This document shows, piece by piece, positions 50,590 through 59,796 of a stretch of DNA of 62,091 nucleotides. A program made the position numbers and the translations under genes. Under the pieces are notes generated by a model. It was not told where the DNA came from. It saw only the letters and a list, made by a program, of their open reading frames with translations, and did no database searches. The DNA comes from Candidatus Rifleibacteriota bacterium (GTDB lineage Bacteria; Muiribacteriota; Ozemobacteria; Ozemobacterales; Ozemobacteraceae). Location: assembly GCA_015233565.1 (NCBI GenBank), contig JADFXM010000038.1, positions 1 to 62,091 of the forward strand. Direction: 5' to 3'. Within the stretch, counting starts at the first letter, position 1, and every line of letters begins with the position of its first letter.

Positions 50590-50912
50590 GGTATCCATCG
50601 TAAAACCACCTCAATTCAAGAATCTTCCTGATATTCTCACAATTGCGGAAGTCGAAATGCTCTTGAACACAGTTCGGAAAATCCGATACCGCGTATTTCT
50701 GTTTACCACCTACAGCATGGGTCTTCGATTAGGAGAAACTCTCATCTCAAAGTCGGGGATATCGACAGCAAAACAATGCGAATCCTATAAGAAATGGAAA
50801 AGGCCGATATGTCAGCCTTCCTTTTGCAACCCTTCAGACACTTCGATTCTTCTGGAAAACACATCAAAATCCAAATCTGATTTTCCCAAACTTCATCGGT
50901 TATTTCGCTACA
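50590..50912 (+). pseudogene. Tyrosine recombinase remnant, frameshifted
   Basis: The first frame has L-P-D-I-L-T-I-A-E-V-E-M-L-L-N-T-V and L-F-T-T-Y-S-M-G-L-R-L-G-E with the catalytic arginine region. After about 50735 the homology moves to another frame: I-R-N-G-K-G-R-Y-V-S-L-P-F and F-F-W-K-T-H-Q-N-P-N-L-I-F-P. This is the type of integrase that travels with IS91-like elements. The H-x-x-R and Tyr boxes are missing, so it is dead. Confidence 0.62.
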
Positions 50913-51344
50913 GTGTCATTTTACGCCTTTAATTATGATGAAAAAACCGATTGTTTTTATTGTTCAATGGGCCAAGCACTCACATCCTATGCAAAAAACT
51001 TAAAAAGTAGTTCTCACCGAGTTCGACAATATGTAGGAAAAAAGGAAGTTTGCCAGAATTGCCGCAAAAAGGAGCGTTGTCTCAGCAAATGCGGCCAACG
51101 AATAATCATCCAGGTTCCGGCCGGAGATACAAAAGATTATATCGGGATGATGATAGAACCGGTATTCGGAAATATCAAAGTTCAAAAGGGGTTGTGGAGA
51201 TTCAGTTTACATGGCAAAATGAAAACAAATATTCAGTGGTTACTAGGTTGTATGGTCCACAACCTGGAAAAGATTGGAACCAAGGGGTTCAAACAAAAGA
51301 AAGAGGAGAGGTGCCAGCCCGTTAAAAAGTATTTCAGACTCTGA
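50913..51344 (+). pseudogene. IS1182/IS5-group transposase, C-terminal remnant
   Basis: The 143-residue frame reads F-N-Y-D-E-K-T-D-C-F-Y-C-S-M-G-Q, then a zinc-like C-x-x-C-R-K-K-E-R-C, and M-I-E-P-V-F-G-N-I-K with W-R-F-S-L-H-G-K-M-K-T-N-I-Q-W and M-V-H-N-L-E-K-I. This is the end of DDE transposases of the IS1182 kind. The region between the cysteine cluster and the E-P-V-F-G box is shorter than normal, and the N-terminal half is absent, so it cannot function. Confidence 0.7.
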
Positions 51345-51448
51345 TTCCGGCTGAAAGTAAAAAATGAAATTTCTTGGTACTAATAGAACTGAAACGCCGA
51401 TTCAAAAACGATTAATCGACAGACTCGTTAGTCAGCTAAAAATGTGCT

Positions 51449-52240
51449 TTACCGGCCTTTCTTGAACACATAAATCGCCCATCCCAGCGCTTCTCGTCCC
51501 CACCTCAGATACGCTATCTTACTCTCCCGCACTCGCTTTAGCACGGTCTCTATATCTGGATCATCCCGGTGAACACTCGCCCAGTTTTCCGCAGCATACC
51601 ACTGTAACCCTTCATATCTATCCCAGTCATCCTGGCTGCTAACGAGTGTGTAGACGACCTCCAACCCATGCTCCCGCCCGATCTCTACGTTTTGACAATG
51701 TGCTCTGAAGTCGTTCCGTTTCATTCCGATCGCTTCTAAGTACTCTTTTTCCGGTTCATGCCGCCAGTATGGCTCTCCCACTACGATCCAACTTTCTGGG
51801 GCTGCCATCTTCAGCAGCGCGTCCAACGTCCCTTGATACCCGCCGTAAATCCAACTCGCACCGATGCAGGCTACCAGATCAAAACTCTCTGAGGTCTCTG
51901 GGACATATTTGGCCCCATCCATCTCCAAGAAATGGAGTTGAGCATCCGGAACACGTTCTTGATGCTTCTTGTGGACATTAGCAATGCAGTAGGGAGATAA
52001 ATCAACTCCTATCCCTGTCATTTGTTGGTAGCGCTCTGCAAGCTTGATGAGAAACTCGCCCTTTCCAGATGCGATATCAAGCACGCGTGCTCCAGGTTTC
52101 AGAGACAGAAGTGTGATAAGCTGTTCAAGTTTCTCAAGACTCATCGGATTGCAGAGAATGTGCTCCCGATGGGTGATATCAAAGAACTTCCACATATCCA
52201 TGCGTATATCTCCTTTATCAATTCCAGCCGAACAGGTCAT
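51449..52240 (-). CDS. SAM-dependent methyltransferase
   Basis: The 263-residue protein has motif I A-R-V-L-D-I-A-S-G-K-G-E-F near residue 50, the acidic motif II region I-G-V-D-L-S-P-Y, motif III F-D-L-V-A-C-I-G-A-S-W and a W-I-V-V-G-E-P-Y-W strand. It belongs to the class I Rossmann methyltransferases acting on small molecules. The substrate is unknown; the ring-like S-W-I-Y-G-G-Y segment resembles SAM-dependent enzymes of secondary metabolism and metal/arsenic detoxification. It stands alone on the minus strand, with a possible attC remnant on its upstream side. The TTG/ATG choice matters little: an in-frame Met at residue 12 has a better ribosome site. Confidence 0.87.
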   Translation of the reverse strand: MTCSAGIDKGDIRMDMWKFFDITHREHILCNPMSLEKLEQLITLLSLKPGARVLDIASGKGEFLIKLAERYQQMTGIGVDLSPYCIANVHKKHQERVPDAQLHFLEMDGAKYVPETSESFDLVACIGASWIYGGYQGTLDALLKMAAPESWIVVGEPYWRHEPEKEYLEAIGMKRNDFRAHCQNVEIGREHGLEVVYTLVSSQDDWDRYEGLQWYAAENWASVHRDDPDIETVLKRVRESKIAYLRWGREALGWAIYVFKKGR

Positions 52241-52468
52241 TATATAGTTTCTGAAATATTTTCATATACCAAATGAAATGAGAGGAAGCTCTGCAATATT
52301 CATAGTATACAGGGAAAAATAGTAGCATGCCGAAAATGTTTTGACAATAAAAGATTCCTATTTCAAACCTTTGGTATATTTTTAATTTGGTTGAGTTATA
52401 ACCAATGTTGAGTTTAACATGCGAAATATTCATTCGGCCTCGAATATCCCCTTCTACCACGAACCCTG

Positions 52469-52545
52469 GGCGATGGCCGGCCGAAGGGGCGGCCATCGAG
52501 GAGCTAAGCAGCTTGTCGGCTTCACCGACAGGTTGGCGGGACTTT
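52469..52545 (-). other. Possible attC-like site i (two-hairpin form)
   Basis: On the minus strand CGCCAAC, CTGTCGG-TGAAG-CCGACAAG form a strong stem, then a second hairpin GATGGCC/GGCCATC with loop. No clear GTTRRRY box follows. The family B tail lies to its right, which supports a relation to sites d and the one at 57116. Confidence 0.4.
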
Positions 52546-52571
52546 TTATTAACATTCAAATCATTCATTTT

Positions 52572-52976
52572 CGAAAACTCACTATCCACGAGCTTCGTGA
52601 AATATCCTAACATGTGTGTTAATCCGAAGTTCCCGAGTGAAAAAGCCCTCTTGTTATGACCTGAAGACAAAAAGAAGCCTTTTTTGCCTGCTTTTTCTGT
52701 CCATGTAAATTTGACGCCTGAAAATAGCATTTGAAGATGGTTTCAAGGGTTTTCCTACTGTCCAGAAAAAACCGTCTGAAAAATGCCTTAAATTCGTTTA
52801 CAGATCAGGATTTCAATAGATTTTGCGTCCGGAACTTCGGGTTAATCCGAAGCCTATGTACAAAACAAATTACAGTTCTAAAGGGCGTTCCAATCATCCA
52901 AATTAATTCTTCGACCAATGACTGATTCTTTGTCTTTCATAGAAACAGATACAGGACCATACAAATAAAGGAGAAG
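52572..52976. other. About 400 bp non-coding, starts with tail B
   Basis: TTTCGAAAACTCACTATCC and GAGCTTCGTGAAATATCCT near 52572-52612 belong to the tail B family. The rest is AT-rich without a supported gene; frames here are short. Confidence 0.35.
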
Positions 52977-54482
52977 TTAATGAATGCTCTTGTTTGAATT
53001 AAGGTTTTGAGAAATCAACCTAGGCATTCGGATTTGTTTTCCATCTTCTTCGCGTTCCATGGCTTCAACTTCTTGTGCTTTATTGAGATTAAACCGGAAG
53101 TTCATAAAAGGCATGGCTGAAAAAAAATCATGAACAGATTTGGCGAATAATTCAGTCGGTGGAAATGGCTCCATTTCTTCACTTTCAGTGCGTGTTAACT
53201 GCAGGAAAAGTCTTGAATTTAGTTTGATGATATCCGCCTGCAAGCCTGGGCCCCATTCATATTTTCCTGGGAATCGGTTAATGATTCCCTCCGGAATTTG
53301 CTTTGCTTCAAGTTGTTTCCAGTTTTGGTCTGGCCAGTTATACGCTCTGGCAATTGCGTCAAGCGCTTCGAACATCAACCCACCACTATCTGAGTTTGTC
53401 ATGACAACAGCCCCATCTTTCTGTCCAACAAAGCCAACCATTCGGCATGTGAATCCATTATTCCAACCATCGTGGAAAAAACGTTTACCAGCGCCTTTTC
53501 CGCTCAGGAAAAATCCGAGGCCGATTGGCGCAGAAGCGTTTTGCAGGGTTAATATCTCCTCAGCACTTTTTGGAGACAAAACATGACCTTTTCCTTCTAT
53601 TGCCCGCTGAATTTCCAGGATAATTTTTGCTAGGTCTGAGGGAGTGGTCCGAAGTCCGGCGGCGGCCATTTCGGGATACAGATATCCGGTCATAAGAGAG
53701 CCATTCCATTGATGGCCTTTGGCCTCATTTTTTGCAAGATTAGGGATTGGGGGCTGGTAAAAAGTACTATGTGTCATTTGCAGAGGTTTGAACAACATTT
53801 CCGAAACCTGATTTTCAAACGATGAACTTCCTACATCATTGATGATTTGCTGAAGAACATCAAGCCCGCCGCCTGAGTAATGAAAAGCTTCTCCTGGCTT
53901 CCAAATCACTCTCAAAGCCGGTGTTTTAGCCCCCCCGACGCCATTCATAATGTCCCTAAGACCTGGAAGATTTTGCGAACTGTAACCACTTACGCTTTCT
54001 ACATTGAATCCGGCTGTATGACTCATTATCTGTCGAATAGTCGGGGGAATTTGGGATACTTCGGAACGTGGCGCATGCCAATTATGCAGCCAGCGATATA
54101 TTCCCGAATCAAGATCAAGCAAGTTCTTCTGAACCAACATCATGGCAGCTATGGTTGTAACTGGTTTGCTTATCGAGGCAGCTTCAAAAACAGTGCTTTC
54201 ATTGACTGCGCTTTTTCTTCCGGTCTGAAGAACCCCATAACCTTTGGCCCAAACAATCCGGCCATCATGAATCACAGCTATGCTCATACCAGGGGTATGA
54301 TAAAAAGACATACGTTCGGAAACAGTTGAATAGTCAGGCAAGCCTTCAACTTTAACTAAAGGTCTGAAAGAAGTCTCAAACTTTTCTTGTTTTGATTCAG
54401 GAAAGTTTTTGGCGAAGGAAGGGCATAGGATTAAAAAAAAAATTATGGCAAGGGGGAAAATTCGTAACATACAAAACATCAT
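52977..54482 (-). CDS. Exported serine hydrolase of the beta-lactamase/transpeptidase-like family
   Basis: The 501-residue protein has a signal peptide (M-L-R-I-F-P-L-A-I-I-F-F-L-I-L-C, cut near residue 25) and the active-site motifs of class C-like serine hydrolases: S-I-S-K near residue 103 and Y-S-G near 200, with H-D-G-W-N near 340 in place of the usual H/K-T-G. It resembles esterase/DD-peptidase-like members (AmpC-like fold) that act on D-amino-acid peptides or esters in the periplasm. True beta-lactam resistance cannot be claimed. A shorter, decapitated relative lies at 55173-55799. Confidence 0.88.
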   Translation of the reverse strand: MMFCMLRIFPLAIIFFLILCPSFAKNFPESKQEKFETSFRPLVKVEGLPDYSTVSERMSFYHTPGMSIAVIHDGRIVWAKGYGVLQTGRKSAVNESTVFEAASISKPVTTIAAMMLVQKNLLDLDSGIYRWLHNWHAPRSEVSQIPPTIRQIMSHTAGFNVESVSGYSSQNLPGLRDIMNGVGGAKTPALRVIWKPGEAFHYSGGGLDVLQQIINDVGSSSFENQVSEMLFKPLQMTHSTFYQPPIPNLAKNEAKGHQWNGSLMTGYLYPEMAAAGLRTTPSDLAKIILEIQRAIEGKGHVLSPKSAEEILTLQNASAPIGLGFFLSGKGAGKRFFHDGWNNGFTCRMVGFVGQKDGAVVMTNSDSGGLMFEALDAIARAYNWPDQNWKQLEAKQIPEGIINRFPGKYEWGPGLQADIIKLNSRLFLQLTRTESEEMEPFPPTELFAKSVHDFFSAMPFMNFRFNLNKAQEVEAMEREEDGKQIRMPRLISQNLNSNKSIH

Positions 54483-55172
54483 TTTGCCCCGGCCCCTTTC
54501 AGGACCATGCTTGTGCTACTCACGCATCCGGCTCCTCATACGATAATTTGCAAAGGCTTGAACAGGTTGTTCATGATCCTGGTTTTGAAAGAAAGGCTTT
54601 CGTTTCCTCTTTTATCTCCACCATTCGTGCAAAGGCATCAAATCCCCTGAACCTAAAAAAGAAGATTCAATCCTGCAAGCAATCTCAGCCTGTACATGTC
54701 CATTTCCAGCCAATTCCGCTCAACCAGAAAAAACCGTAATATCAGATTCATTTTCCTTCTTTGGCAGGGGCTTCTAAAAAAATAATTCGCAGACAACACC
54801 CGCACTTTAAGATAAAAAAGGTTATAATCCTTTTGCAACAAAGCCATTTTAATCACTTTAAAGTGATTCACCTTTTCCATGAAGAATAATAACACGACCA
54901 AAGTCCGAAAATCATCACCTAAAGTTTCTTTTGAATCGAATGATTCTAACCTCACGTCACAAGTGGACATGAATACGCTCTTTTAAGGAAGTTTTTTCAA
55001 ATTCTTCGATGGAAACTGGCTCCCTTGAATTATATGTCAAACACCCTTGGGACTAGAATTCTTGTGGTGAAAAGAAGTCTTTTCCCAGAGCAGGTTTGGA
55101 AAAATGGAGGGAACACCCCACGGATTAATTTGCTCAGAAATTCGTTTTTTCCACTTGAAACTTACCTCGAAT
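54483..55172. other. About 700 bp without a supported gene
   Basis: Short frames on both strands have no family resemblance. The DNA between the two hydrolase genes contains a perfect CACTTTAAAGTG palindrome near 54857 and no attC-like site that I can see. Confidence 0.35.
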
Positions 55173-55799
55173 TCATTCTTTTGGAAGCGATTTATCGCGG
55201 TAGGTGATCTGGACCTTTGTTATGGCTTCGAGAATATCGTAATGCATGTAATTTTCCTCTTCTGTCCAGCCCATTCTAACCACAACGAGATCTCGTGACG
55301 GGATGATGAAAATCGTTTGTCCCTTGAAACCGGCTGCGAGATAGGTATCCAGAGGAATCCCTTTGTTTTGGGCTTTTCTCGGGTCGACGAGCCAAAAATG
55401 AGCGCCAAAAAATTTGGAGTCTTTTGAGGCGTAGGTCGTGGATTTTCGAGTGTAATCAATCCAACTTGGGGAAATGATCCTTTGAGCATTCCAAATTCCC
55501 TTCTGCAGATAAAGGAGGCCGAAGCGAGCCCAATCCCTCGGAGTTGCATAGAGGTTTGTTCCCCCAAGAAACATTCGTGCTGCATCTTGCTCGAAAACCG
55601 CGCTTTTCATTCCGATACGGTCAAAGAGTGCGGTCCAGGGGAACTTAAGGTATTTATTCACGTCACCATGAAAGCTGTTTCTGATGGCGTATGAGATCAA
55701 GATAGAGTCTCCCGTGGAGTAATTGAACTTTGTTCCGGGAACATGCGCTAGTGGTAATTCAAACATGTAGCGAATCGTGTTCTGATGTAAGAAAAGCAT
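55173..55799 (-). pseudogene. Serine hydrolase, N-terminally truncated
   Basis: The 208 residues match the C-terminal two thirds of a beta-lactamase-like serine hydrolase: G-T-K-F-N-Y-S-T-G-D with the YxN/S-type motif near residue 28, G-G-T-N-L-Y-A-T-P-R-D-W-A-R-F-G-L-L-Y, and G-F-K-G-Q-T-I-F-I-I-P with a late H/K-x-G-like motif. The SxxK nucleophile region is missing, so it cannot be catalytic. The break falls where a HEPN-like reading frame ends, which suggests a recombination joint. Confidence 0.75.
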
Positions 55800-55959
55800 C
55801 AGAGTTATCGTTCATTTCCAAATTGGGTCTATTGGCATCAACAAACTCACCTGCATGTGCTAATGCGTTTCTGATGATCTCAATTTTTGATGCAAATTTT
55901 TGGTCTTTTAGGTCGTTAATTTTAAGGAAGAAGGGTGGAGATAAGATGTGCGAGTGCAA
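55759..55959 (-). pseudogene. HEPN-like fragment fused to the joint
   Basis: The frame reads I-R-N-A-L-A-H-A-G-E-F-V-D in its middle, the R-x-x-x-x-H motif of HEPN ribonucleases and their relatives, and ends H-D-S-L-H-V at a TGA inside the truncated hydrolase. Upstream residues are only about 25, so most of the domain is missing. The assignment rests on this one motif. Confidence 0.35.
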
Positions 55960-55968
55960 GTTTCATGC

Positions 55969-56310
55969 TTAAGAATCAAAAAGTATGGGTTCAATTCGGG
56001 ACAAGACTTCAATGAATAGTGAGTTGGGGCATTTTCCAATAAAAGTGGCTTTTCGGGCTCGATAGTCAAGGGAACGTAATTTATCAGCCATAATAACTCC
56101 AGAAATGCATTTTTCCTCGGTTATTTCCACATAAAATGGATTTTTTCTCTTTGAGTTGGTAATTGGGCAAACAAAAACGAAACCCATTTTTTGATTAAAA
56201 GAAGTTTGACTGACAACGAGCGCAGGTCGGTTACCCATTTGTTCATGGCCAGCTTGGGGATCAAAACTGAGTCGGATAAAATCTCCTCGTTTTGGAATAT
56301 AGTCTACCAA
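55969..56310 (-). CDS. mazF: MazF-family mRNA interferase toxin
   Basis: MazF cuts mRNA at short specific sequences. The 113-residue protein has P-K-R-G-D-F-I-R-L-S-F-D-P-Q-A-G-H-E-Q near the start, R-P-A-L-V-V-S near residue 28, a central strand V-F-V-C-P-I-T-N-S, and S-L-D-Y-R-A-R-K-A. Length and all core strands are complete, so it should be toxic. Its start overlaps the antitoxin stop by 7 bp. The pair lies near the right-hand branched repeat and could stabilise that segment. Confidence 0.93.
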   Translation of the reverse strand: MVDYIPKRGDFIRLSFDPQAGHEQMGNRPALVVSQTSFNQKMGFVFVCPITNSKRKNPFYVEITEEKCISGVIMADKLRSLDYRARKATFIGKCPNSLFIEVLSRIEPILFDS

Positions 56311-56555
56311 ACTTCTTCTCCTTCAGGTTTTCCCCATAAAAGTTCTTGTCCGGGATCTTCAACTTGTTCAAGTAAATCTTTTAAAGCATACTTTTTTAAT
56401 GGAGATATCGGTTCTAGAACTAGCTTCCCGTCTTGGATTGAATACTTCAATTGATCTTTTTCATTCAAGTGGAGGATCTCCAAAACATGTTTTGGAAGCC
56501 TTATTCCAAGAGAATTTCCCCACTTTCCAATTTGTAATTGCAGCGCTAGCGACAT
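56304..56555 (-). CDS. mazE: MazE-family antitoxin
   Basis: The 83-residue protein has a SpoVT/AbrB-type DNA-binding fold: I-G-K-W-G-N-S-L-G-I-R-L-P-K near residue 10 and L-x-E-x-D-Q-L-K-Y-S, then an acidic C-terminal tail (E-D-P-G-Q-E-L-L-W) that covers the MazF site. It is first in the operon and will repress its own promoter. A GGGAGGT-type ribosome site precedes the ATG at 56555. Confidence 0.92.
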   Translation of the reverse strand: MSLALQLQIGKWGNSLGIRLPKHVLEILHLNEKDQLKYSIQDGKLVLEPISPLKKYALKDLLEQVEDPGQELLWGKPEGEEVW

Positions 56556-56965
56556 AATCTACCTCCCAAACTTCCTAATATACATTGTATATCAGTAAGT
56601 TTTTTTTTGTCAATCATGAAATCTAGGGTTACCCAACCTTGCGACTCCAAAGAAAATGCTTCACTTTCATACTAAACAGGTATTTTGTGGTTTAATAAAA
56701 GCTTCTCAACCGCATGCTGGCGCTTTTATCATAAAAACAATCGATTTGTTCATTCAGTTGTTTGTAAAATCAATCCTACTCAACAACTCGAAAGAGGCAA
56801 TACAGACTTGTCAAACAATCCCAATCTGGAAATTTCTCGAATCTTGGCTTCCAAATCGGAATTCGAGGTTGTCGAAAATTTAAAATGTACAAAAACATTA
56901 TCGACCGTTTAAACAAACTGAACCCACCTTCGAAGAGCAATCCTCAACCAGCGAATGCGATGGCC
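56556..56965. other. 410 bp non-coding
   Basis: MazEF promoter region on the right side of 56555, then AT-rich DNA. CAACCAGCGAATGCGATGGC at 56946-56965 leads into the branched repeat and resembles CAACCAGCGAAACACAAATG at 59774-59793. Confidence 0.35.
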
Positions 56966-57164
56966 AATCGCGGCGATGACCTGCGGAGAGGCGGGAGCAA
57001 GCGAAGCTTGCGGACGACTCGGAGTCAGGTCAATTGCCTTGTTCTGGCGCACATAGTGCGACAGATCAAGGCAATTGACGAAGTCATCGCCGCGATTCTG
57101 CGCGACAGGGTCGCGCAGAACGTGCAGTTCACCTGCGAAGTCAGGTGCAACCGTCTTGTTGGCG
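56966..57164. repeat. Branched palindromic repeat, copy 2 (partner 21083-21281)
   Basis: It matches 21083-21270 with two substitutions over 188 bp, both in the attC-like part (CGTGCAG against CGCGCGG). Same nest of four stems as copy 1. The two copies are 36 kb apart and in the same orientation. Confidence 0.85.
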
Positions 57165-57167
57165 AGA
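57116..57167 (-). other. attC-like recombination site c2
   Basis: On the minus strand CGCCAACAAG, ACGGTTGCACCTG, loop ACTTCG, CAGGTGAACTGC and GTTCTGC. Apart from the right box it is nearly identical to site e. The following DNA is the branched palindrome. Confidence 0.62.
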
Positions 57168-57184
57168 CTTTTGACTGAAATCCG

Positions 57185-57550
57185 TCATTCTATTTCGAGA
57201 ATTTACTATCCACAAGCGTCGTGTAAAATGGTCTGGAGCCATACTGGTATTTGAGAGTTCTGTTGGAAAAGCTGCCAGGATTAAAAAGCAGAGAGGATTT
57301 TTTATCTTATGTGCCACAGAATATTAATAAACAGCTCATCGAAGAGCTGCAAAATAAGCATCTTGGTATAGATTCCAAATCCTGATCATTTAAAAAAAAA
57401 GGTTAAATTCGCGCTTACATATCCTTAGCCAAGCATCAAATTGAAATTTATTGTACAGGACAAATTCTTTTGTCCAAGAAAAAAAAAAAAAAAAAAAATC
57501 CAACCAAACGAAGAAAAATCAGCCTTTGAAAATATCCATAATAATCATAG
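57185..57550 (-). repeat. Non-coding cassette tail, family B, copy 2
   Basis: It shares TTTCGAGAATTTACTATCC, ATTGTACAGGACAAAT, TTTTGTCCAAG and AATATCCATAATAATCAT with 31330-31505. A pure A run of about 20 starts near 57480. A hairpin GGACAA/TTGTCC lies at 57459-57476. Confidence 0.62.
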
Positions 57551-57755
57551 AGGTTACAATTTCGGATGCAATCCTCGAAAATGGGTATCCAGAGCTGAAC
57601 AACACATCCCGACCTTTATCACAATAAACTGTTTTCCTATCTTTACTGTCCTGAAATAAGGACTAGTTTGTACTCTTAACAATTAAATATGATGTCCCCC
57701 ATTCGCCCCCAATTATTGAGAAGTTACTGTGGAAGAGAACTTCCATTAGTCCCCA

Positions 57756-58412
57756 TCAATTCAATCCCAAATCCTTAACATAGTTAGAATCTTCTTTAAT
57801 TAGGTTTCTTTCGATTTGCATTTTCTCAGCACTAATGTCTATCACAATAGCAAGAATTTGTTCTCGTGAATAGTCTATTTTTGTGGGACAATTTGAAATT
57901 TCTATTAAATCATTCAGAAAAATTAAACCTGCTGGAAATACCGTCCGCATTGGCGACAGAAAATACAGAAGAAGCAGGTACAGAAAAAATAATAGAAACG
58001 CTAAGATAGTATTTATAAATATGGCAATAACCGATATAAATAGAATAGCTGATAATGAATATTCAATATCCCTTGGAAATAAAAGTCTATGCCTCAAATC
58101 GGGATGAAACGTTATTTCAGATAGAAGAACATTCCATGGGTGGTATCTATTTTTTTTTGGGAAAAGCTGTTCTAGCCTCATACTAGACTTTATATTTGCT
58201 CTTGGAATTTTTAATTTATCTGTAAGAACTTTTCTAATTTTATAAAATGCGACTTGAGTTTGACATTTGTCTTTTTCAATTTTTTGTAAAATCGAGTATA
58301 TCAAATCAGTTACCATTCCAGGTGTTAAGCACTTAAATACTTCTTCATCGGGGAGCAATATTTTAAAATGATCCTCAAAATCCATTACAAGTTCAACAGA
58401 ATCAAGGCCCAT
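57756..58412 (-). CDS. Carrier-protein-like membrane protein with split halves
   Basis: The 218-residue protein starts M-G-L-D-S-V-E-L-V-M-D-F-E, the phosphopantetheine attachment box and second half of an acyl carrier protein, continues through V-T-D-L-I-Y and a charged linker, has one or two hydrophobic segments (I-L-F-I-S-V-I-A-I-F near residue 125 and L-L-F-F-L-Y-L-L-L-L near 145), and ends E-Q-I-L-A-I-V-I-D-I then V-K-D-L-G-L-N, which resembles the first half of a carrier domain up to its D-S box. So it looks like two half carrier domains in swapped order around a membrane anchor. GGGGAG precedes the ATG. Modification of the early Ser is possible in principle. Confidence 0.5.
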   Translation of the reverse strand: MGLDSVELVMDFEDHFKILLPDEEVFKCLTPGMVTDLIYSILQKIEKDKCQTQVAFYKIRKVLTDKLKIPRANIKSSMRLEQLFPKKNRYHPWNVLLSEITFHPDLRHRLLFPRDIEYSLSAILFISVIAIFINTILAFLLFFLYLLLLYFLSPMRTVFPAGLIFLNDLIEISNCPTKIDYSREQILAIVIDISAEKMQIERNLIKEDSNYVKDLGLN

Positions 58413-58593
58413 TTAATATCTCCCCATGCAAAATCAGGCAGTAAGGAATATTTTCCCAGATTATCTATTCTACTCACGATCATCCTGGTTATCAATTTGA
58501 TACCCTTGTCTTGGATGCCCCTGTTATCTTTGATATTTTCGACACCACACTATCTATTTCATTCTCAGTTTTTAACCTTCTAGATTTTCTTTA

Positions 58594-59463
58594 TCATTCT
58601 TCGCTAGCATCTGGGTTTTCTTTCATCTGTTTTGGTTTTTGAGTTGGTGGAAGAAAGTTTTCTGATGTTATTACACTTTTGCCTGTTTTGGATTCCAATT
58701 CCAGCCGAGCTTTCTTCGCTATTTTGCCACCCTTTTTTCCTGCCTCAGAATTTTCAACTATTCCAGTAGCGTTTACACTTTCGGCAATTTGTCTGGTTGA
58801 AAGCTCCGCAAGCGCTGTGAAAATCAATTCTGCTTCATTCATGTGATCACGCAGGTTTTGCGTCTTTAGGCCCTTTATTTCCTTGTGCTTTTTCACTGAA
58901 AGGCCACTCCATTCCTGGTGAATGATGGTGGTGAGAATAGCATACTCGTCTTCTTTGGTTATCTCGTGAGTTTTCCAGTAATCAGTGAGTTTATTGCGGG
59001 TTTCTTGTCCCATCATTCTCTGTTGAATCCACTTTTCGCTTCTACCATGCTGTTGCCAATATTCACGAGCTCGGTCAAGGGAACGGGCGGGATCATTCAT
59101 ATCTTGAAGTCTTTCGTATCCAACCTTTGCCAACCATAATTTTATCGGTTCTGCTTTGGGGCTAGGCACAGACTGAATAAGTCGCAACAATGTTTCTGGA
59201 TTAGCAACATCGGTCAGGTATTTTTTTCCATCGGCTGCTTCCAATTTCAGTCGGTTACATTTTGTAACCGACTCACTTCCTTCTTTTCTCAAGCGGTTTT
59301 TTAAAACCTTCCAGTAGTTTCGGACGGTCTGATAATCCGGCTGTTGCATCAGAACCTGAAGAATATCAACCACGGAGAAATACCAAATCTCAGTAGCCTC
59401 GTCGAAATGACGACGAATTTTATAATTTTCAAAAACGGCTAATTTATTGTCAGTCATTCTCAT
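58594..59463 (-). CDS. BRO-N/antirepressor-like DNA-binding protein
   Basis: The 289-residue protein begins with a BRO-N-like domain (F-E-N-Y-K-I-R-R-H-F-D-E, W-Y-F-S-V-V-D-I-L-Q-V-L near residue 28, Y-W-K-V-L-K-N-R-L near 52), continues with Y-L-T-D-V-A-N-P-E-T-L-L-R-L-I near 85, and has a DinD-like central region with G-Q-E-T-R-N-K-L-T-D-Y-W near 150. Such proteins are phage antirepressors or SOS-induced DinD relatives that bind DNA or RecA. The tail is Lys-rich (G-K-K-G-G-K-I-A-K-K-A-R). It suggests a prophage or mobile origin for this segment. Confidence 0.82.
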   Translation of the reverse strand: MRMTDNKLAVFENYKIRRHFDEATEIWYFSVVDILQVLMQQPDYQTVRNYWKVLKNRLRKEGSESVTKCNRLKLEAADGKKYLTDVANPETLLRLIQSVPSPKAEPIKLWLAKVGYERLQDMNDPARSLDRAREYWQQHGRSEKWIQQRMMGQETRNKLTDYWKTHEITKEDEYAILTTIIHQEWSGLSVKKHKEIKGLKTQNLRDHMNEAELIFTALAELSTRQIAESVNATGIVENSEAGKKGGKIAKKARLELESKTGKSVITSENFLPPTQKPKQMKENPDASEE

Positions 59464-59796
59464 CCCTCCTACCGTGCATGCCTTTGTAGAAATCGCCCCA
59501 GCTTTGATTCAGTCCAGGCAATTTTAAAGCAATAGTAGTTCATTTTGATTTGCAAAAAATCCAAAAGCAAAAATCCTGAAGGTCTAAACAAAATAAGCTT
59601 TTGGTCCAAAAATCACAATCCCCGTTTTGCAAAATAATCCTGAGTTGAGAATTATATCTGTTCTAAAAGAAAAACGTTCAGGTTGAAATCCCATCATAGC
59701 AAGGGTCATCTTGACGCTTCAAGTTCTATTCAACACACTTTAAACAAGCATTGGCTTTGCCGGGAAAGAATCCCAACCAGCGAAACACAAATGGCC
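59464..59796. other. 330 bp non-coding
   Basis: Upstream DNA of the BRO-type gene, AT-rich; no structure stands out before the palindrome. Confidence 0.35.

Noticed and set aside
52218..52730. 170-codon minus-strand frame
   Set aside because: Runs through the attC-like site and tail B blocks that recur as non-coding DNA elsewhere.
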